Positions 43,960 through 52,321 of a stretch of 64,000 nucleotides of DNA are shown here, piece after piece. Under the pieces are notes generated by a model. That model was not told the origin of the DNA, ran no database searches, and saw only the letters and a list, made by a program, of their open reading frames with translations. Origin of the DNA: Arthrobacter agilis (GTDB taxonomy: Bacteria > Actinomycetota > Actinomycetes > Actinomycetales > Micrococcaceae); the NCBI RefSeq assembly GCF_002157505.1, contig NZ_NFSC01000031.1, positions 310,001 through 374,000 of the forward strand, given 5' to 3'. How positions within the stretch are numbered: position 1 is the stretch's first letter; every line of letters begins with the position of its first letter. A program made the translations under genes and the position numbers.

Positions 43960-45132
43960 CTACGCGGGCAGGGCGGACGGAGCGGCAGGGGCCGCACCCA
44001 GGGAGCGGACGGCGCTGACCGACGCGACGACGGCGCGGGCCGCCTCCTCGAGGTCCGCGCGCGTCGTGTCCTGGGTCCAGGACAGCCGCACGGCGCTGTA
44101 GGCGGTTTCGTCGTCGAGCCCGAGTGCACGGAGCACGGCGGACGGCTCGGAGGAACCCGCCGCACAGGCGGACCCGCTCGAGCACACGACGCCGCGGCGC
44201 TCGAGTTCCAGGAGCACGGACTCACCGCTGACTCCGGGGAAGCAGAACGAGGCGAGGTTCGGGAGGCGGTGCTCGGCATCACCGGTCAGGACCGCACCGG
44301 GCACCGCGTCCAGGACGGAGTCGATGAACGCGTCGCGCGCCGCCCGGGCCCGGTCGGCCGCGGCCGGCAGGGCGCCCTGTGCGAGGTCCAGCGCGCACGC
44401 CAGGCCGACGGCGCCGGCCACGTTCTCCGTGCCGGACCGGCGCCCCCGCTCCTGGCCGCCACCGTGCAGCACGGGTTCGCAGCGCGTGCCCGACCGGAGG
44501 TAGAGCAGGCCGATGCCCTTCGGCGTCCCGAGCTTGTGCCCCGAGATGCTGAGCGCCGTGACGCCCAGCTCCCCGACGTGGAGGGGCAGCCACCCCGCCG
44601 CCTGCACGGCGTCGGAGTGGAAGGGGACGCCGGCCTTCCGGCAGACTGCCGCCAGCGCGGCGATGTCCTGGACGGTCCCCACCTCGTTGTTGGCATACAT
44701 CACGGTGCAGAGGGTCGTCCCGTCCTCGAGCGCGGCCTCCAGCTCGGCCGGTGAGACCCGGCCGGTCGCGGACACGGGCAGGCTCGTGATGCGGAACCCG
44801 TGGAAGTCCCGGAGGTAGGCCAGGGCTTCCAGCACCGCGGGATGCTCGATCGGACTGGCGACGATGTGCCGTCCCCGCGGCGAGGCCAGCGCGATGCCCT
44901 TGAGGGCGAGGTTGTCCGCCTCGGTGCCGCCCGAGGTGAAGATGATCTCCGAGGCCCTGCAGCCGAGCAGCGCGGCGATCCGCGAGCGGGCGCGGGAGAA
45001 CTCGGCCGCGGCAGCCTCGCCGTAGGCGTGGTGGCTGGAGGGGTTCCCGAAGGTCGAGGTCAGCAGCGGCCACATCTCCTCGAGGACCTCCCGCCGGGCC
45101 GGCGCCGTCGCGGCGGCATCGAGGTAGATCAT
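43960..45132 (-). CDS. Cysteine desulfurase (NifS/IscS family), in the NAD operon
   Basis: PLP enzyme that takes sulfur from cysteine, here probably to build the [4Fe-4S] cluster of NadA. 390 residues: PLP-lysine at 200 (SISGHKLGTPKG), the catalytic cysteine loop near Cys323 (SSGSACAAGSSEPS), and N-terminal YLDAAATAPARREVLEEM. The ATG at 45132 overlaps the nadC stop by four bases. Being last in nadABC is a known arrangement in which a dedicated desulfurase matures NadA. Convergent with the metal ATPase, with 6 bases between their stops. Confidence 0.93.
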   Translation of the reverse strand: MIYLDAAATAPARREVLEEMWPLLTSTFGNPSSHHAYGEAAAAEFSRARSRIAALLGCRASEIIFTSGGTEADNLALKGIALASPRGRHIVASPIEHPAVLEALAYLRDFHGFRITSLPVSATGRVSPAELEAALEDGTTLCTVMYANNEVGTVQDIAALAAVCRKAGVPFHSDAVQAAGWLPLHVGELGVTALSISGHKLGTPKGIGLLYLRSGTRCEPVLHGGGQERGRRSGTENVAGAVGLACALDLAQGALPAAADRARAARDAFIDSVLDAVPGAVLTGDAEHRLPNLASFCFPGVSGESVLLELERRGVVCSSGSACAAGSSEPSAVLRALGLDDETAYSAVRLSWTQDTTRADLEEAARAVVASVSAVRSLGAAPAAPSALPA

Positions 45133-46052
45133 GCCCGCCCCGCTGCGGCGCCCGGGGGGACGAAGTCCAGGCCGAGGTCGAGGGACCTCACACTGTGCGT
45201 CAGGGCCCCCGCCGAGATGATGTCCACGCCGGTTGCCGCGATGGCCGCGACCGTATCGAGGCGGACGTTGCCGCTCGCTTCCACGAGCGCACGTCCGCCC
45301 ACCCGGCGCACACCCTCCGCGAGGTCGTCGAGCGAGAAGTTGTCCAGCATGATGGTGTCCACCCCGGCGGCCAGCACCGGCTCGATCTGGTTGAGCCGGT
45401 CCACCTCGACTTCCACGTGCACGGTGTGCGGCAGCCGGGACCGGACCGCCAGCAGCGCGGCGGTGAGCGCCGCGGGCCCCTCGACGGCGAGCAGCGCCAG
45501 GTGGTTGTCCTTCACCATCACGGCATCGGACAGGCTGGACCGGTGGTTCGAGCCGCCACCGCAGCGGACGGCCCAGCGCTCGAGGACCCGGAGGCCCGGG
45601 GTGGTCTTGCGGGTGTCGACGATGCGGGCACGCGTGGCACCGGCCGCCTCCACGAAGTCGCGCGTCATGGTGGCGATCCCGCTGAGGCGCTGCGTGATGT
45701 TGAGTGCCGTCCGTTCCGCCGTGAGGATGCCGGCCGCCGGTCCGCTGATCTCCGCGAGAACGTCGCCGGCGTCGAACCGGGTCCCGTCGGCCCGCGGGAA
45801 AACGACCTCGATGCGCGGATCGGTGAGCCGCAGAGCGGCCTCGATGGCCGACGTCCCGCAGAGCACGCCGGGCTCGCGCGCCGTCACGACCGCCGTCGTG
45901 GTCAGATCGGGGTCGATGAGCGCCTGGCAGGTGATGTCGCCCCACGGCGCGTCCTCGGCGAGTGCGGCGGTGACGATGGCATCGATGAGGTGCTGCGGTG
46001 GTCGCGCCGGATCCGCTCCGGTGCGCAGGGGGCTGCTGGCGGTCGAGGTCAT
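45129..46052 (-). CDS. nadC: Nicotinate-nucleotide pyrophosphorylase (carboxylating)
   Basis: Converts quinolinate and PRPP to nicotinate mononucleotide, CO2 and PPi, the third de novo step. 307 residues, with conserved ALAEDAPWGDITC, the PRPP/quinolinate-binding Arg/Lys residues (DTRKTTPGLR, near 145-155) and HVEVEVDRL, and the C-terminal VDIISAGALTHS. The ATG at 46052 overlaps the nadB stop by four bases, and the 3' end overlaps the desulfurase start by four. Confidence 0.95.
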   Translation of the reverse strand: MTSTASSPLRTGADPARPPQHLIDAIVTAALAEDAPWGDITCQALIDPDLTTTAVVTAREPGVLCGTSAIEAALRLTDPRIEVVFPRADGTRFDAGDVLAEISGPAAGILTAERTALNITQRLSGIATMTRDFVEAAGATRARIVDTRKTTPGLRVLERWAVRCGGGSNHRSSLSDAVMVKDNHLALLAVEGPAALTAALLAVRSRLPHTVHVEVEVDRLNQIEPVLAAGVDTIMLDNFSLDDLAEGVRRVGGRALVEASGNVRLDTVAAIAATGVDIISAGALTHSVRSLDLGLDFVPPGAAAGRA

Positions 46053-47710
46053 GGCGTTCCTTCGGGGGCTCGTACGTAGGACCGGCTCGGGGCGGGCCGG
46101 CCGGGAGAGGTATTGGGCTGGTCGGAGCGGTAGTGCGCTCCGCAGGACCCGATCCGGTTCGCGGCCGAGTGCACGAGCAGGCGCGCGCACAGCAGCAGGT
46201 TCGCCGTCCCGGGATCGGTGTCGTTGCGGTAGGAGGCGAGATGCTTGCGTGCGATGTCGAGGCCGCTGCCCGTGCGCAGGACTCCTGCGTGGTCGGACAT
46301 CAGCGCCTGCAGGTCCTCGCGCGTGAAGGACTGCGTGCCCGTATCCTCCGCGTCGAGATCGAGGTGCTCGGCGTCGAACTCGGGCACCCGTCCTCCGTCG
46401 ACGATCGCGGCCGCACACCGAGCGCCGAACACGACCCCCTCGAGGAGGCTGTTGGAGGCGAGCCGGTTGGCGCCGTGCACGCCGGTGCGGGCGACCTCCC
46501 CGACGGCGAAGAGGCCCGGGACCGAGGTGCGTCCGTCCGTGTCGGTCCGCACGCCACCCATCCAGTAGTGGGCCGCCGGCACCACCGGCACGACGACCGC
46601 CGACCAGTCGAAGCCGTGGCGCGCGGTGAGGTCCGTGAGGGACGGGAAGCGCCGGGCGAGGAAGCCGGCGCCGAGCGCGGTCGCGTCGAGGTAGACACGG
46701 TTCCGGGAGTCGGGGGTGCCGGCGGTGCCGCAGGGCCGGCGCGCCAGGTGGCGTGCGATGCTGCGCGAGACGACGTCGCGCGGTGCCAGGTCGCCGTCCG
46801 GGTGGTAGTCCGACATGAAGCGGCGTCCGTCGGCATCGATGAGGCGCGCGCCTTCGCCCCGCACGGCTTCGGAGATGAGCGGGTTCCCGGGTACGTCGAG
46901 GGACGTCGGGTGGAACTGGAAGAACTCGAGGTCGGCGACTACCGCGCCGGCCCGCCACGCCAGGGCCACGCCGTCGCCGGTGGCGATCGCCGGGTTGGTG
47001 GTGTGCTCGAAGAGCTGCCCCGCCCCCCCGGTCGCCAGCACGACGGCGTCGGCCCCGATCCGGTGTGCGGCGCCGTCCTGCAGCACCTCCACGCCGGTGG
47101 CACATCCCGCGTCGTCGAGCAGTATCCGCGTCACGAAGCCGTGCTCCACGACGCGGATGCCGGCGTCACGGCGCACCGCGGCGACGAGTGCGTCGACGAG
47201 GCCCGCACCGGTCGCGTCGCCGCCGAGGTGAAGGATCCGTGCCGCGGAGTGGGCGGCCTCGCGCCCGCGCGCCGGCGACGAGGACCGGCCGGACGCGCTG
47301 TCGAAGACGACTCCGGCCCGCTGCAGGGCGTCGATACCGTCGGCTGCGCCCCGGCAGAGGACGTCGACCGCACTCCGATCGGCCAGCCCGGCACCCGCCG
47401 CGAGGGTGTCGGCGATGTGCGCCTCGACCGAATCCTGCGGGGTGGCCTCCGGGCCTGCCGGGACGGCTGCGCCGGCTGCATCCGCAGCCTCTGCTGCGTC
47501 CGGGAGAACCGCTGCGATGCCGCCCTGCGCGTACCGCGTGTTGCTCTCGGTGAGCGCGGCCTTGGACACCAGGACCACGTCGCAGCGCGGATCGAGTCGA
47601 CGCAGTACCAGCGCGGTCTGCAGCCCGGCGATACCGGCTCCGACGACCACGGCCCGCCGGGACGGGCGGTCGCCCCGCACGTCCTGCGGGACGGGATGGG
47701 CCGGCGTCAC
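46049..47710 (-). CDS. nadB: L-aspartate oxidase
   Basis: FAD enzyme oxidising L-aspartate to iminoaspartate, the first de novo NAD step. 553 residues: FAD motif VVVGAGIAGLQTAL at about 21-34, TRYAQGGIAAVL (flavoprotein active-site lid region), HPTSLD, EAVRGEGARLI, and YWMGGVRTDTDGRTSVPGLFAVGEVARTGVHGANRLASNSLLE near 380-420. The GTG at 47710 overlaps the nadA stop by four bases (GTGA). The C-terminal helical domain is shorter than in E. coli and ends in a basic Pro/Ser tail. Confidence 0.95.
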   Translation of the reverse strand: MTPAHPVPQDVRGDRPSRRAVVVGAGIAGLQTALVLRRLDPRCDVVLVSKAALTESNTRYAQGGIAAVLPDAAEAADAAGAAVPAGPEATPQDSVEAHIADTLAAGAGLADRSAVDVLCRGAADGIDALQRAGVVFDSASGRSSSPARGREAAHSAARILHLGGDATGAGLVDALVAAVRRDAGIRVVEHGFVTRILLDDAGCATGVEVLQDGAAHRIGADAVVLATGGAGQLFEHTTNPAIATGDGVALAWRAGAVVADLEFFQFHPTSLDVPGNPLISEAVRGEGARLIDADGRRFMSDYHPDGDLAPRDVVSRSIARHLARRPCGTAGTPDSRNRVYLDATALGAGFLARRFPSLTDLTARHGFDWSAVVVPVVPAAHYWMGGVRTDTDGRTSVPGLFAVGEVARTGVHGANRLASNSLLEGVVFGARCAAAIVDGGRVPEFDAEHLDLDAEDTGTQSFTREDLQALMSDHAGVLRTGSGLDIARKHLASYRNDTDPGTANLLLCARLLVHSAANRIGSCGAHYRSDQPNTSPGRPAPSRSYVRAPEGTP

Positions 47711-48987
47711 GGCTGGACCGCGAGCATCCGGTTCAGGGCCACGCGGGCCGGCTCCGCCACGCTGTCCGGCACGGTGATCCGGTTCAGCACCCGCCCCTCG
47801 ACGAGCCCTTCCAGCACCCAGGCGAGGTAGCCCGGGTGGATGCGGTACATCGTCGAACACGGGCAGATCACGGGGTCGAGGCAGAAGATGGTGTGCTCCG
47901 GGTACTGGGCGGCGAGCCGGTTCACCATGTTGATCTCCGTGCCGATCGCGAAGGTGCTGCCCGGGGCGGCGGCATCGATCGCCTTCCGGATGTAGTCGGT
48001 GGACCCGGACTCGTCCGCGGCGTCGACCACGGGCATGGGGCACTCGGGGTGCACGATCACGCGCACACCCGGGAAGTCGGCGCGCGCCTTCTCGATCTGC
48101 TCAACGGTGAAGCGCTTGTGGACCGAGCAGAAGCCGTGCCACAGGATGACCCGGGAGTCGCGCAGTGTCTGCTCGTCCGTCCCTCCCCAGGCCTTGCGCG
48201 GATTCCACATCGGCATCTGCTCGAGCGGCACGCCCATGGCTTTCGCGGTGTTGCGGCCCAGGTGCTGGTCCGGGAAGAACAGGACGCGCTGGCCGCGCTC
48301 GAACGCCCACTCGAGCACCGCGGCGGCGTTGGACGACGTGCAGACGATCCCGCCGTGCTCACCGCAGAATCCCTTCAGCGCCGCGGAGGAGTTCATGTAC
48401 GTCACGGGGATGACGGGCTGGCGGCCGCTGGCGTCGGGCTCCGAACCGAAGAGCTCCGTCAGCTGGTCCCAGCACTCCGACACCGAGTCGATGTCGGCCA
48501 TATCGGCCATGGAGCAGCCGGCGGCGAGGTTGGGGAGGATGACGGCCTGCTGCGGCGTGGAGAGCATGTCCGCCGTCTCAGCCATGAAGTGGACCCCGCA
48601 GAAGATGATGGCCTCGGCCGAGGACCGTTCGGTGGCAGCGCGTGCCAGCTGGTAGCTGTCCCCCACGAAGTCCGCGTACTTCACCACCTCGTCGCGCTGG
48701 TAGAAGTGCCCGAGGATGACCACGGAGTCCCCGAGTGCCTCCTTGGCTGCGAGGATGCGCCGGTCGAGCTCCTCGGCAGGAGCGGTCCGGTAGGCCTCGG
48801 GCAGTTCGCCCTGGCGTGGGGTCGCGGGAGGGGCGGCGTCGTGCATCGAGGCACCCGGCCCGTAGTCGGGCAGGGGAAGGGCGTCGAAGGCCCAGGGGTC
48901 GCGCGCGAGGTTCGGTGAGCAGGTCCCCACCGCGGGGGCCCCTGCCTCGCCGCGTGAGATGAGCTGGATGGCTGTGGTGACGGACAA
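47707..48987 (-). CDS. nadA: Quinolinate synthase
   Basis: Condenses iminoaspartate with dihydroxyacetone phosphate to quinolinate, using an oxygen-sensitive [4Fe-4S] cluster. 426 residues. Three cluster cysteines lie in IIFCGVHFMAET, GIVCTSSNA and VICPCSTMYRI. An N-terminal extension of about 75 residues precedes the core, as usual in actinobacteria. The start is TTG at 48987 (MSVTTAIQL), supported by AGGGAG five bases upstream; no ATG or GTG offers this spacing. It follows nrtR by 94 bases and heads the chain of overlapping nadA-nadB-nadC-desulfurase genes. Confidence 0.94.
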   Translation of the reverse strand: MSVTTAIQLISRGEAGAPAVGTCSPNLARDPWAFDALPLPDYGPGASMHDAAPPATPRQGELPEAYRTAPAEELDRRILAAKEALGDSVVILGHFYQRDEVVKYADFVGDSYQLARAATERSSAEAIIFCGVHFMAETADMLSTPQQAVILPNLAAGCSMADMADIDSVSECWDQLTELFGSEPDASGRQPVIPVTYMNSSAALKGFCGEHGGIVCTSSNAAAVLEWAFERGQRVLFFPDQHLGRNTAKAMGVPLEQMPMWNPRKAWGGTDEQTLRDSRVILWHGFCSVHKRFTVEQIEKARADFPGVRVIVHPECPMPVVDAADESGSTDYIRKAIDAAAPGSTFAIGTEINMVNRLAAQYPEHTIFCLDPVICPCSTMYRIHPGYLAWVLEGLVEGRVLNRITVPDSVAEPARVALNRMLAVQP

Positions 48988-49049
48988 GGCTTCTCCCTGG
49001 GATGGGTCCGGCGCATTGGGGTTCGCACCGGAGTCGGGTTCTGGGGGTG

Positions 49050-49085
49050 AACGGTGAGGACGACGAGGACGGTGAGGACGACTAG
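49050..49085 (-). repeat. 18-bp direct repeat, 2 copies, at the nrtR stop codon
   Basis: AACGGTGAGGACGACGAG (49050-49067) and GACGGTGAGGACGACTAG (49068-49085) match at 16 of 18 positions. The second copy contains the nrtR stop codon on the minus strand. It lies in the nrtR-nadA gap and I see no function. Confidence 0.7.
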
Positions 49086-49828
49086 GAGGGCGGAGCGGCG
49101 GACTGCCCCTCGGCGGGGAGCCGCGCAGCGGGGCCGGGCGGAGGGGTCTCCTGGTGCGGCCCCGTGTACGTGTAGAGGCGCGGGGGCCGGTTGCGTCCGC
49201 CCTGGAGCACCTCGTCCGTCGCGGCGATGTCCCTCGCCGAGCGGAGCTGGCGCCGGAAGTTCGCCGGGTCGAGGTGCCTGCCGAGCACCGCCTCGTAGAC
49301 GCCCCGCAACTGCGCGAGCGTGAACCGCGCTCCCAGGAAGTGGTAGGCCACGGAGCCGTACTCGATCTTGCCGCGGAGCCGCTCGAGGGCGTACGCGACG
49401 ATCTCGTCGTGGTCGAAGGCGAGGCCGGCGGCGTCGGAGGCCCGGAACCATTGCACGTTCTCGGACTCACGGGCGAGATCAGCCTGTTCCGGCCGGACGA
49501 GCGCCCAGTAGACGATCGACACGAGGCGCTGCGTCGCGGAGCGGTCGAGCCCCCCGAAGGCGTAGAGCTGCTCGAGGTAGGTCGGCTCGAGTTTCGTGGT
49601 CTCCCGCAGGTTCCGGGCGGCTGCGTCCTGGAGGGACTCCCGGCCGCCGAGCGGACCGCCGGGCAGTGCCCACTTGCCGAGGTGCGGTTGCCGGATGCGC
49701 CGCACCAGTGGAAGCCAGATCTCGGAACGGCCGGTCCCGGGGTCGGTGCGGAGGGCGAAGATGACCGTGGAGATGGCGAGCGACGGTGCCTGTGCCTGGC
49801 GCTCCGAGACGTTGGCCGAGCTGTACAT
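49082..49828 (-). CDS. nrtR: Nudix-domain transcriptional regulator of NAD synthesis (NrtR type)
   Basis: Represses NAD genes and is released by ADP-ribose-type ligands in known cases. The N-terminal 150 residues are a Nudix fold whose box is degenerate: GGRESLQDAAARNLRETTKL has lost the REUxEE glutamates needed for hydrolysis. The C-terminal part (about 155-225) is the winged helix (ARFTLAQLRGVYEAVLGRHLDPANFRRQLRS). 248 residues. It lies 94 bases upstream of nadABC on the same strand. An inverted repeat over a TATAGT -10 lies 35-57 bases upstream of its start, so it should autorepress the operon. Confidence 0.92.
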   Translation of the reverse strand: MYSSANVSERQAQAPSLAISTVIFALRTDPGTGRSEIWLPLVRRIRQPHLGKWALPGGPLGGRESLQDAAARNLRETTKLEPTYLEQLYAFGGLDRSATQRLVSIVYWALVRPEQADLARESENVQWFRASDAAGLAFDHDEIVAYALERLRGKIEYGSVAYHFLGARFTLAQLRGVYEAVLGRHLDPANFRRQLRSARDIAATDEVLQGGRNRPPRLYTYTGPHQETPPPGPAARLPAEGQSAAPPS

Positions 49829-49862
49829 ACCGGCCTTCCGTCCGAGGAATGAGGTGCCCGTT

Positions 49863-49885
49863 GTTAGGGTCGAAATGACTATAAC
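49863..49885 (-). promoter_or_regulatory. NrtR operator candidate over the nrtR-nad promoter
   Basis: GTTAGGGTC-GAAAT-GACTATAAC is an inverted repeat (7 of 9 positions match, 5-base centre). On the minus strand it contains TATAGT (49883-49878), the best -10 for nrtR. Binding would block the promoter. Similarity to published NrtR sites is from memory, not checked. Confidence 0.65.
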
Positions 49886-50045
49886 TCATCGGACCCGTGC
49901 GTCCTAGCCGCAGACACTGCTGAAGCGGACGCCCTGCAGTGCACCGGGTTGCCCCCTGCGGTAAAAGTGTCTAAAGTCACAGGCGTCGGCCGTCCAGGCC
50001 GCGCGGCGGAGATGTGTTCAACGGTGCACATGTCTCTGCCGCCCT

Positions 50046-50051
50046 TACGAT
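50046..50051 (+). promoter_or_regulatory. -10 hexamer, probable leaderless promoter
   Basis: TACGAT followed by exactly six bases and the ATG at 50058, with no ribosome-binding site. Confidence 0.5.
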
Positions 50052-50057
50052 GGGGGC

Positions 50058-50855
50058 ATGGACCACCACGCCGTACATCCTGTCGAGGGCGTCGATCCCC
50101 ACCTGGCCATCACGCGCAGCGACCCGGACTCGACCCGTCCCCTCCCGCCGATCCTGCTGCTGCACGGCTTCGGCTCCTCGTCCCGCCGGAACTGGATGGA
50201 CTCGGGTTGGGTCCGATTCCTCAACGACGCGGGCCGGAGCGTGATCATGGTGGACCTCCCGGCTCACGGAGACAGCGCGGCTCCCGAGGACGCGGGCGCC
50301 TACGTACCGAGCCGCATGCGGGCGGACATCCTCCAGGCACTGTTCGACGAGCGGGTCCTTCCCCTCCGCGAGGGCGACCCGACCTCAGGCGTCGACATCA
50401 TCGGCTACTCCCTCGGGTCGCGCCTGGCCTGGGAGTTCGCTGCCACGCAGCCGGAGATCGTGCGCCGGATGGTGCTCGGAGGACCAGGCACGGCCGATCC
50501 TCTTGCCGACTTCGACCTGGAAGGCGCCGAGCGCTTCCTCGCCGGCGGTCCTGCCTCCGGGGACCCGACCACCATGGACCTGCTGCGCATGGCGCAGGCG
50601 GGCCCGGAGACGAACCTTCCGGCACTCCTCGCCATGGTCGCGGCCATCAAGACCGAGCCTTTCGACCCGCAGGGCGCCGTACCCAAGATGCCGCTGCTGC
50701 TCGTCGCCGGCGACCAGGACGACTACTCGCAGGGCCTCCGGGATCTCGCGGCATGGGCTCCCGGCGCCGAGATCGCGACCCTGCCGGGCAGGACCCATGC
50801 GAACGCGGTCACGTCCCGGATCTTCAAGGAAGCAGCCCTCGCGTTCCTCGCCTGA
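50058..50855 (+). CDS. Alpha/beta hydrolase
   Basis: 265 residues with an alpha/beta hydrolase fold: oxyanion segment LLLHGFGSSS (about 33-42), nucleophile Ser118 in GYSLG, Asp in VAGDQDDY (about 220) and His in GRTHANA (about 247). No signal peptide; cytosolic. The family includes esterases, haloperoxidase-like and MhpC-like enzymes, and the substrate is not predictable. Divergent from nrtR, with a 229-bp shared region that contains the NrtR operator. Expected to be leaderless from the TACGAT promoter. The Ser/Thr kinase gene follows. Confidence 0.92.
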   Translation: MDHHAVHPVEGVDPHLAITRSDPDSTRPLPPILLLHGFGSSSRRNWMDSGWVRFLNDAGRSVIMVDLPAHGDSAAPEDAGAYVPSRMRADILQALFDERVLPLREGDPTSGVDIIGYSLGSRLAWEFAATQPEIVRRMVLGGPGTADPLADFDLEGAERFLAGGPASGDPTTMDLLRMAQAGPETNLPALLAMVAAIKTEPFDPQGAVPKMPLLLVAGDQDDYSQGLRDLAAWAPGAEIATLPGRTHANAVTSRIFKEAALAFLA

Positions 50856-50915
50856 CGGCTTCCCCGAACAGGTCCGTCCCGCGCGGCGGGGCGCTGAACG
50901 CTGCGCCCGTCGCGT

Positions 50916-50921
50916 TATACT
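50916..50921 (+). promoter_or_regulatory. -10 hexamer of the Ser/Thr kinase gene
   Basis: TATACT about 75 bases before the kinase ATG, with a weak -35 (TGAACG or CTGAAC) 15-16 bases upstream. It would give a leader of roughly 65 bases before the AGGAG ribosome site. Confidence 0.45.
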
Positions 50922-50991
50922 GGAAACTGATCAGCAGCCTTATCAGGCTCGGCGATGATCGACACCCACAACCTGTAGCGGGAGGACACGC

Positions 50992-51963
50992 ATGGATGTG
51001 CTCCTTGCTGACCGGTATCAGACCACCGAGCTCCTCGGGGTCGGCGGTGCCGCATCGGTATACCGCGCGGTGGACAGGAATCTCGGGCGCGATGTCGCCG
51101 TCAAGATCTTCAACCCCACGACGTCGGACGACGACAACTACCGGCGCCAGCACACCGAGACGATGCTGCTGTCCACCCTGAACCACCCCGGCCTCGTGAC
51201 GCTGCACGACGCGGGAATCCACGAGGACGACGAAGGCCGGACCACCGGCTTCCTGGTGATGGAACTCGTGGACGGGGAGGATCTCCGCCACCTGCTGAAG
51301 CGAGGCGCCCTTCCCGCCGAGGACGTCGCCCAGCTGGGCGCGGACCTGGCCGATGCCCTGGCCTACATCCACTCCGAGGGTGTCGTCCATCGCGACGTCA
51401 AGCCGGCCAACATCCTCATGTTCCACAGCGGGGACAACGGCACGCGCCTCTATCCGAAACTGACGGACTTCGGCATTGCCCGCATGGTGGATGCCACCAT
51501 GGCGACGGCGGTCGGAGCGACGATCGGTACGGCGAACTACCTCAGCCCGGAGCAGGCCAAGGGCGATCCGCTGGACGAGCGCAGTGACATCTATTCGCTC
51601 GGCCTCGTGCTCCTCGAGTGCCTGACCGGCGAGAAGGCCTTCCCCGGACCGATCGTCGAGGCAGCGCTCGCGCGACTGCTGCGGGATCCGGACGTACCCG
51701 ACACACTCGGGCCGGACTGGAGCGAGCTCCTGAGGCGGATGACGGCCAGGGATCCGGCCCGCAGGCCATATGCGCACGACGTCGCGCTGCAGCTCCGGAG
51801 CTACGCGGACGAGCAGTTCGATGCCCACCCGGTGACGCAGGACCCGACGAGGGTGGCCGGACCGGCTACCGGGACCGACGAGACCGAGATCGTGACCGGC
51901 GGCGTGTTCACGGGCAACGTACGCATTCCCGAACCGCCGGATCACGCTCCCAGCATCAGCTGA
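50992..51963 (+). CDS. Soluble Ser/Thr protein kinase (Hanks type)
   Basis: 323 residues. Gly loop LGVGGAASVY (15-24), catalytic Lys38 (VAVK), HRDVKPAN with Asp135, DFG with Asp159 and an intact APE-like region (YLSPEQAKGDPLDERSDIYSLG). Thus an active kinase is expected. Unlike PknB there is no transmembrane segment or PASTA domain; the last about 50 residues are a Thr/Asp/Pro-rich tail without a fold. The ATG at 50992 follows GGGAGGA. No phosphatase or FHA gene is adjacent, so substrates are unknown. Confidence 0.95.
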   Translation: MDVLLADRYQTTELLGVGGAASVYRAVDRNLGRDVAVKIFNPTTSDDDNYRRQHTETMLLSTLNHPGLVTLHDAGIHEDDEGRTTGFLVMELVDGEDLRHLLKRGALPAEDVAQLGADLADALAYIHSEGVVHRDVKPANILMFHSGDNGTRLYPKLTDFGIARMVDATMATAVGATIGTANYLSPEQAKGDPLDERSDIYSLGLVLLECLTGEKAFPGPIVEAALARLLRDPDVPDTLGPDWSELLRRMTARDPARRPYAHDVALQLRSYADEQFDAHPVTQDPTRVAGPATGTDETEIVTGGVFTGNVRIPEPPDHAPSIS

Positions 51964-52069
51964 TCCAGCGTCGGAGCTGATTCAGCGCCGGGCCAGTGGC
52001 TCGAGAAGCAGCGTCCCGCCGGGACGTGCCCGACGGGACTGCAACGGTGCTGCCGACGATGCGCGCTCC

Positions 52070-52234
52070 CTACGATCCGCCGTCGTCGTCGCTGTCTTCC
52101 TCCGGCTCGAAGTTGCTCGCCTCGTCCATTGCACCCGCGGCCACTCCGTCGTCGCTCACCGGGATCGTGCCCTCCGGGCCCAATCCCTGCGGCGCGTCGT
52201 CAGCGCCTTCGTGCTCGGTGCCTTCGGTGCTCAT
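52070..52234 (-). CDS. Small acidic protein, 54 aa
   Basis: ATG at 52234 has a perfect AGGAGG with a short spacer upstream, and the frame ends with TAG at 52070. The protein is highly acidic (about 17 Asp/Glu, no Lys or Arg), starting MSTEGTEHEGADD and ending in an EEDSDDD-like run; it is probably disordered. It follows the MFS transporter gene on the same strand after 87 bases and is convergent with the kinase gene. No family recognised. The ribosome site and the complete absence of Cys/Lys/Arg argue that it is real and not chance. Confidence 0.6.
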   Translation of the reverse strand: MSTEGTEHEGADDAPQGLGPEGTIPVSDDGVAAGAMDEASNFEPEEDSDDDGGS

Positions 52235-52321
52235 GCGCCCTCCTCGATCTCGGATGTCCTTCGATCCTATGCTCGGCGCAGGGGAATTGACAGCCGACTG
52301 ATGATGTCCGGTCGGTGACCG

